This document shows, piece by piece, positions 59,338 to 64,000 of a DNA stretch of 64,000 nt (position 1 is its first letter; every line of letters starts with the position of its first letter). Source of the stretch: Diplocarpon mali (lineage: Eukaryota; Ascomycota; Leotiomycetes; Helotiales; Drepanopezizaceae); NCBI GenBank assembly GCA_024741835.1, contig JAENRP010000093.1, forward strand, positions 1 through 64,000. The letters are read 5' to 3'. The position numbers and the translations under genes are program-made. The notes under the pieces were generated by a model. That model did not search any database. It saw only the letters and a program-made list of their open reading frames with translations, and was not told the origin of the DNA.

Positions 59338-60337
59338 GCCAAGGGAATGCGTTCACACCCTGCCTTGAGATTTTCTCGTCCGCGGCTCTGCTGCCCTCTC
59401 TCCACGCCGTCGTCCCGTTGGACTTCGTGGGATTTCCAGGCTGGCAAGACCCAGGAATCGTCTATGATCTGATCAGCCTGTTCCAGGCTACCCTGTCTTT
59501 GACACGGCTCTGAGCTCAGCTTATCCTCCACGCAGCTGGCGGGCGAAGTCTCTAGGTCTGTCCAAAGTGGGCACCTAGCGGCCCGAAGCTCAGATTCTCC
59601 TCGTCACATCATCGGCCAGTCGAGCCGTCAACAAGTCGAGTGACTTGTGAGAGCGCTTGTAGCAACCTCATAACATCCGGGCACGTCTCCTCTTCCAACC
59701 CAGCTCACGAGCATTGGCACGAAGAAAGGGCATTCCGAAACTGGAGTCGACGCCAGTAACGGCTTATATCCTCATCCCAGCCACCCTAAAATGTCCTCGA
59801 ACTCGTCAACTTCTGTAGGGCGGGGGAATGCACCGCCGTACTGCTCTTCCTGTCTCTCGCCCTCCCGCCAAATCCCTTCTCACCTCATACTCCATCCACA
59901 GCACCGCTGGGCACGGATAGTGGTGTAGCCCTCGCGGATCATGGAGAGCGGATGCTGTAGATGATGGTCGACAGCGCGGGGAGGGGAGGAGGAGTTAGGG
60001 CTCGTACTCGCTGGTACGGGCAATGGTATTTTGATTGAAGATAGGGTCGGATAGAGGGAGAAACGGATTATACTTGACGTTGTTACCCATCTCGTGCTCG
60101 TGGTTTGCCCATCACGTGGGGGCATTTCCGTAAGAGGGATCCTCCATGTGTTTGAGACTCGTAGGGATACGACAAGATCATGCAGTATGAGGTTCGAAAA
60201 TCATGAATTTTGATTCCACAGGTCAAAATAATAACAAGACCAGTCGCCGCCAACTCCATGCCGCCAAATACACCCGCGCCCCAATTTTGCCCGCCCTGCA
60301 CAAATGAACCGTGACATGAACCGCGCGCGAGACCCTA
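59338..60337. other. Intergenic, no gene seen
   Basis: Convergent space between the HET gene and the IMP dehydrogenase gene. A CACGTG occurs near 60114. Short overlapping frames only. Confidence 0.45.
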
Positions 60338-62168
60338 CTAAGCATAGAGCTTCTTCTCGTAACTCTCCATGTTCACACCGCCCTCCAGCTGCGCACTGGC
60401 AGTGCGCAGCTCGAATCTAGTCTCGCCCTTGGCAACGCTCTCGTGCAGATGTGTCAAGCTCTTGCAGCCGGTGTCTTGGAGCGAGTGCTTGAGTCCGGCG
60501 GCCAAGTAGGGGACGAACTTGGTCACGGAACCGCGGTGAGCGACTGCGCCAGAGACACCCTGGGCAACGAGGACGCTGTCGCCTTCGGAAAAGTAGCGAG
60601 CGGTTCCAGCGTTACTCTTCTGGCTATCCGAGGTGCCCGCACCGGCCTTCTTGTCTTGCATGGCGTCGATACTGCCCATCCCACGGTAGGCCTTGACGAG
60701 CTTACCTTCGCGGCTGACGAACGATGTTCCTGGAGACTCGGTTGTGCCGGCGAGGAGACCACCCATCATAATGGTTGTAGCGCCCAGAGCCAAGCCCTTG
60801 ACGATATGACCTACATTCTGGATACCACCATCGGCCATACAGGGCACGCCAAACTTGGCTGCAAAGGAGCTGACATTGTAGACGGCGGCGGCCTGGGGTC
60901 GACCGACAGCCATGACTTCTTGCGTGATGCAAGCGCTGCCGCTGCCCATCCCGATGCGGAGGCCATCAACACCGGCTGCTATGAGAGTAGCAGCCTGCTC
61001 ACGGGTGACGACGTTGCCACCGATGACATCGAGGCCAGGGTATCTCTCCTTGATAAACTTGACCATCTGGACCTGGTACATACTGTTGCCTTGGCTGCTG
61101 TCCAAGATGACAATATCCAGTCCAGCAGCGACCAACTTGGCGAGGCGGTCCTTGTCTTCCTCTCTGGTGCCGATTGCAGCAGCGCAGATGAGTTGTTTGG
61201 AGTCGGGGAGTTTGGAGGCCAGGGGGAAGTGGAGGTTCTTAGTCAGATCCGACCGCGAGATCATGGAGACAAGGTTACCCTGCTCATCAACGATGGGAAG
61301 CTTTCCCTTCTTTGACTTGGACAGGATCTTGTTGGCTTCAAGAAGAGTGGTACCAAACTTGGCGGTGGTCAGATCGGTGACCATGACCGAGGAAACGGGT
61401 AGACTATCATCATCCTCAAACTGGATATCTCGATTGGTAACGATTCCCACGAGCTTGGACTTGAGGCTGCCCTTCTCTGCTTCTAGTTAGCACATTGATC
61501 CCCAGGGAAGAAACACGGCCACGATCCATGTGGAATAGCATTTTTTCATAAGGAGCATAGTTTTTTCCCCATGGCCTTTCGGTCGATACGGATGAACGAA
61601 AGTTATATGTATTGGTAATAATCATAGAAATGCGGAACGGACTTCAACATGGTTGGGAGTGCTTACCGGTGACCGGGTAGCCGCCGAAACCCCACTTCTC
61701 CTTCAAAGCCTTGACCTCTCCAACACTGGTGCGAGGGCTGAGAACAATGGGGTCGAGGATGAAGCCGTTCTCGAATCTCTTGACCTTCTGCACCATCTCG
61801 GCCTGCGCGTCAGCAGAGCAGTTATGGTGAATGACTCCCAGGCCTCCCTGCAGGGCCATATGTGTAGCCATCTCGTACTCCGTGACGGTGTCCATGGGCG
61901 AGGAGACAAATGGCGTCTTGAGGGAGATGCGCTTGGTGACGGGAGAATCGAGGACGACTTCCGAGGCAGCAAAGCCAATGTAACCCGGCAGGACGAGGAA
62001 ATCATTGTAGGTCAGACCACCGTGTTTTTTGGAATCCAGCAGCGACTCGATGTCGAGACCATCGCGCTCCTCATACTCCTCGCTGAGAACCTTGAAGGCC
62101 TCGGAGTAGTGCTTGAGGTTGCTGGGAGGGCTCGAGTGAGAATTCGCAGCGCCGTTTGTGTGAGGCAT
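60338..62168 (-). CDS. IMD: Inosine-5'-monophosphate dehydrogenase
   Basis: Two exons, 62168-61667 and 61476-60338, give 546 residues; the 190-nt intron joins [14 protein letters not shown] in frame. The enzyme converts IMP to XMP with NAD+, the rate-limiting step of guanine nucleotide synthesis, in the cytosol. Features: [15 protein letters not shown] near the start, two CBS domains inserted at about 120-240 ([22 protein letters not shown]), the catalytic loop [11 protein letters not shown] with Cys350, the [11 protein letters not shown] phosphate site, [12 protein letters not shown], the flap Arg461-Tyr462 in ARYFSE, and the C-terminal SAQLEGGV. All key residues are intact. An in-frame ATG at 62195 would add nine residues. 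The acceptor used (CTAACTAGAAGCAG) was chosen because it gives the exact family spacing. Confidence 0.95.
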
Positions 62169-63438
62169 CGTAACAAGAGGAGATGTAGAGCGCAAGAGAA
62201 TGGAGCTGGAGGAATAGTCGACGTATATCGCAGGTGGAGGAAACGTACAGTCGACGGGTTGAAGAGTCCTTCTCCCAAGTAGAGAAGAGAAAGAAGATCA
62301 ACATCCGAAATTCTTTTTTTCAGTGGAGGGGCGCTAGTGGCTGGCCGTAGGGAGAATGTTTGTCCGAGCCGAGGTGAGTCTTGAGTCCCAGCCAAGCTGG
62401 ATGGAGTGACGGGGGAAGAAAGTCATGGCCGCGAGAACTTCTCGTGAGTCGGATTGGCATTTATATGTATCTCACGACCTCCATCGACTCAATTGCAAAG
62501 AGGTCTCGCTTTTCAGATTGTCATGGACTGGGGACTTGTATCAATGCTTGACATGGTGAATTGCCCCATCGTCAACTCACGTGCTATTGTCGCAGCCTCA
62601 AAATAATGACCTCTCCACAGCATAACATGGATCAGAAAGCTCGAGTTCGAGGTTCTCTGCAGGTCGGTCTCAGGCCGAGCTTATTGTTGGTTTGAAGATT
62701 ATCTTGTCAGGATATACTAGTAGGTATTCATGAATACCGTCCGCCAGGGTATCAAGGTTCTCGTTTATCCCATCGTGCATAGAAAGTAAGCGTGTGAAGA
62801 GCGCAGAAAGTCGGGCGAATGCTAGCACCTGGAGAACGAGCATATTGATATTTAAATAACGAGAAAAGCATGAGCCTCTGCAGGAGATCTCGCCGTCGTC
62901 CAGCGACTGCACACTTGCCATCATACCAGGGATATCATTTTAATTAACTTTCGTGCGTTATGCGGTTGTGTTGTCACGATACTCTCACCCGCTTGGATGT
63001 TCCCACCGCGCGAGCGCCCAGCAACGCCGGTTTTGTTGACTTTCGGGCAGCGTCAACAAACCCAAGCCCCTCCCATTCTGTCCCACCACCACTTGCACTT
63101 CTCCTCCCACAACCTCCCGTCGTCATAATTCCTGCGGCTCAGCCAGAATTCGGCATTCCTCTGTCGCTTTCAATCGCCACCACTTCCCAGCATCCTCTCC
63201 AGCCGCGGTCGCAGTCGCCCTTGTGTGCTGTGCGTGCACATTATTTTGGTTCGGGAGAGCGATCAAGATCGAGCACCCGCCCGTATTCCGCGTCGTTTCG
63301 TGCGCATCGAATTTTTCCAAGCTCAAGAACGCGTGCCACGGCCTGCAGGCGGCCCGCGACCACATATGGACGACATAGTCACTATCTTGACCTGACACCC
63401 GGCGACGATACATCTAGAAAAATCCTCGCGCGGGCGCC
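62169..63438. promoter_or_regulatory. Divergent intergenic region, IMPDH and Ser-rich gene
   Basis: 1.27 kb between divergent start codons. A CACGTG lies near 62580. The right part is C-rich and CT-rich like a leader. A minus frame of 84 codons (62670-62924) has no further support. Confidence 0.4.
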
Positions 63439-64000
63439 ATGTCGTACCGTCACTCTCTCAGACAAACCCAGACGGCCGACTACTACACGTCAACCAAGCG
63501 TCAGCCTTCGAACGCCTCCACAGTTTCTACGGTGTATTCGAACTCGTCAGGGGCCTTTGAGCTCAGTCGCACGAGTACACGGTCTTCGGCAGCGTCGAGC
63601 GCATACACGAGTCACAAACGGGGAGTCAGCGAAGCAAGAGGCATGGCACCCTCCGCCATTGAGACTCGGATTTCCAACTTGAACCTCGAATCGTGCCCGG
63701 ATAGCGCATACAAGAGTGCACGGCAGTCTCTTCGAACCCTCCCCCAGCCGCCTTCACCAACTCCTCCAAGTCACATACGAGTCGGGCTGCATGCGCGTGG
63801 GCAGAGTGTGGACGTTTTGAAAGGTTCCTTCGGGGAACCTACGGCAAGTCTAGTCACACGTACCAATTCGATACGCCCCAATTCCATGATCCTCAGTCGC
63901 GCCGACTCGATCAGTCGCGGCCCGAGTTCTCTTCGAAGTAATGCCGTGCAACATGCACACAGTCCCTTGACTGCTCCCGACCTACAGCAGCTACAGCGGT
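63439..64000 (+). CDS. Ser-rich protein, N-terminal part, cut by window end
   Basis: From ATG at 63439 (context GCGCCATGTC) the frame is open for 187 codons to the last base. The peptide starts MSYRHSLRQTQTADYYTSTK and is rich in Ser, Thr, Arg and Pro (STVSTVYSNSSGAFELSRTS, LPQPPSPTPPSHI). Codon use is C/G-ending like neighbouring genes. Such a disordered start is common in fungal signalling and polarity proteins. I do not recognise the family. Exons beyond 64000 are needed to name it. Confidence 0.6.
   Translation, partial: MSYRHSLRQTQTADYYTSTKRQPSNASTVSTVYSNSSGAFELSRTSTRSSAASSAYTSHKRGVSEARGMAPSAIETRISNLNLESCPDSAYKSARQSLRTLPQPPSPTPPSHIRVGLHARGQSVDVLKGSFGEPTASLVTRTNSIRPNSMILSRADSISRGPSSLRSNAVQHAHSPLTAPDLQQLQR

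Noticed and set aside
60443..61315. 290-codon plus-strand open frame
   Set aside because: It is antisense to IMP dehydrogenase and arises from that gene's codon bias; no domain of its own.
62960..63682. 240-codon plus-strand frame near the right edge
   Set aside because: Pro/Ser/Arg-rich leader sequence in a C-rich region; the frame starting at 63439 has better codon use.
1..64000. tRNA, rRNA, CRISPR arrays
   Set aside because: I looked for TPsiC-box-like GTTCGA contexts and for regular spaced repeats and found none convincing. A tRNAscan-SE or Infernal run would be decisive.

Overview
The window reads as nuclear DNA of a filamentous ascomycete (Pezizomycotina). Genes carry short introns (mostly 42-113 nt) with GTANGT-type donors and CTAAC/CTGAC-like branch sites. 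The gene content includes a HET-domain protein, a fungal-type giant DUF6606/DUF3638/DUF3645 protein, a fungal GRDP protein and a YCR023C-like MFS carrier. The left edge is an A+T-rich retroelement whose stop codons fit repeat-induced point mutation (RIP). A Leotiomycetes-like origin is only an impression from the protein set and was not tested.

Layout. 1-2030: RIP-degraded Ty1/copia-like element, minus strand, running off the left edge. 4216-7566 (+): Msb1/Mug8-domain polarity protein. 7.6-14.1 kb: gene-poor, with a 44-residue Cys-containing microprotein (9624-9758, -) and several weaker coding-like fragments. 14164-16002 (-): single-pass membrane protein with an Ala/Ser-rich region. 17762-20134 (-): glycine-rich-domain (GRDP) protein. 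22506-23042 (-): small secreted protein. 24434-25979 (-) and 26302-27717 (+): divergent pair of an FBXO9-type F-box protein and an MTM1/SLC25A39-type mitochondrial carrier. 28123-29143 (+): uracil-DNA glycosylase. 29.1-35.4 kb: second gene-poor block with decayed coding fragments. 35397-38397 (-): glutamate carboxypeptidase II-type M28 peptidase. 38.4-40.2 kb: hexamer repeat and retroelement debris. 40236-42667 (+): MFS transporter. 43858-44874 (-): frameshifted F-box-like gene. 45830-56678 (+): 14-exon gene for a protein of about 3258 residues. 57072-59337 (+): HET-domain protein. 60338-62168 (-): IMP dehydrogenase. 63439-64000 (+): 5' part of an unrecognised Ser-rich gene cut by the right edge.

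Most genes are housekeeping or cell-biology genes (DNA repair, guanine nucleotide synthesis, mitochondrial transport, ubiquitin ligase adaptor, polarity) and are not a biosynthetic cluster or operon. All exon structures below were assembled by hand: every junction keeps the reading frame and restores the family alignment, but no transcript data were available. The most interesting points are the helicase-like motifs in the giant protein next to a HET gene, the short Cys-rich reading frames hidden in the gene-poor blocks, and the RIP signature at the left edge.
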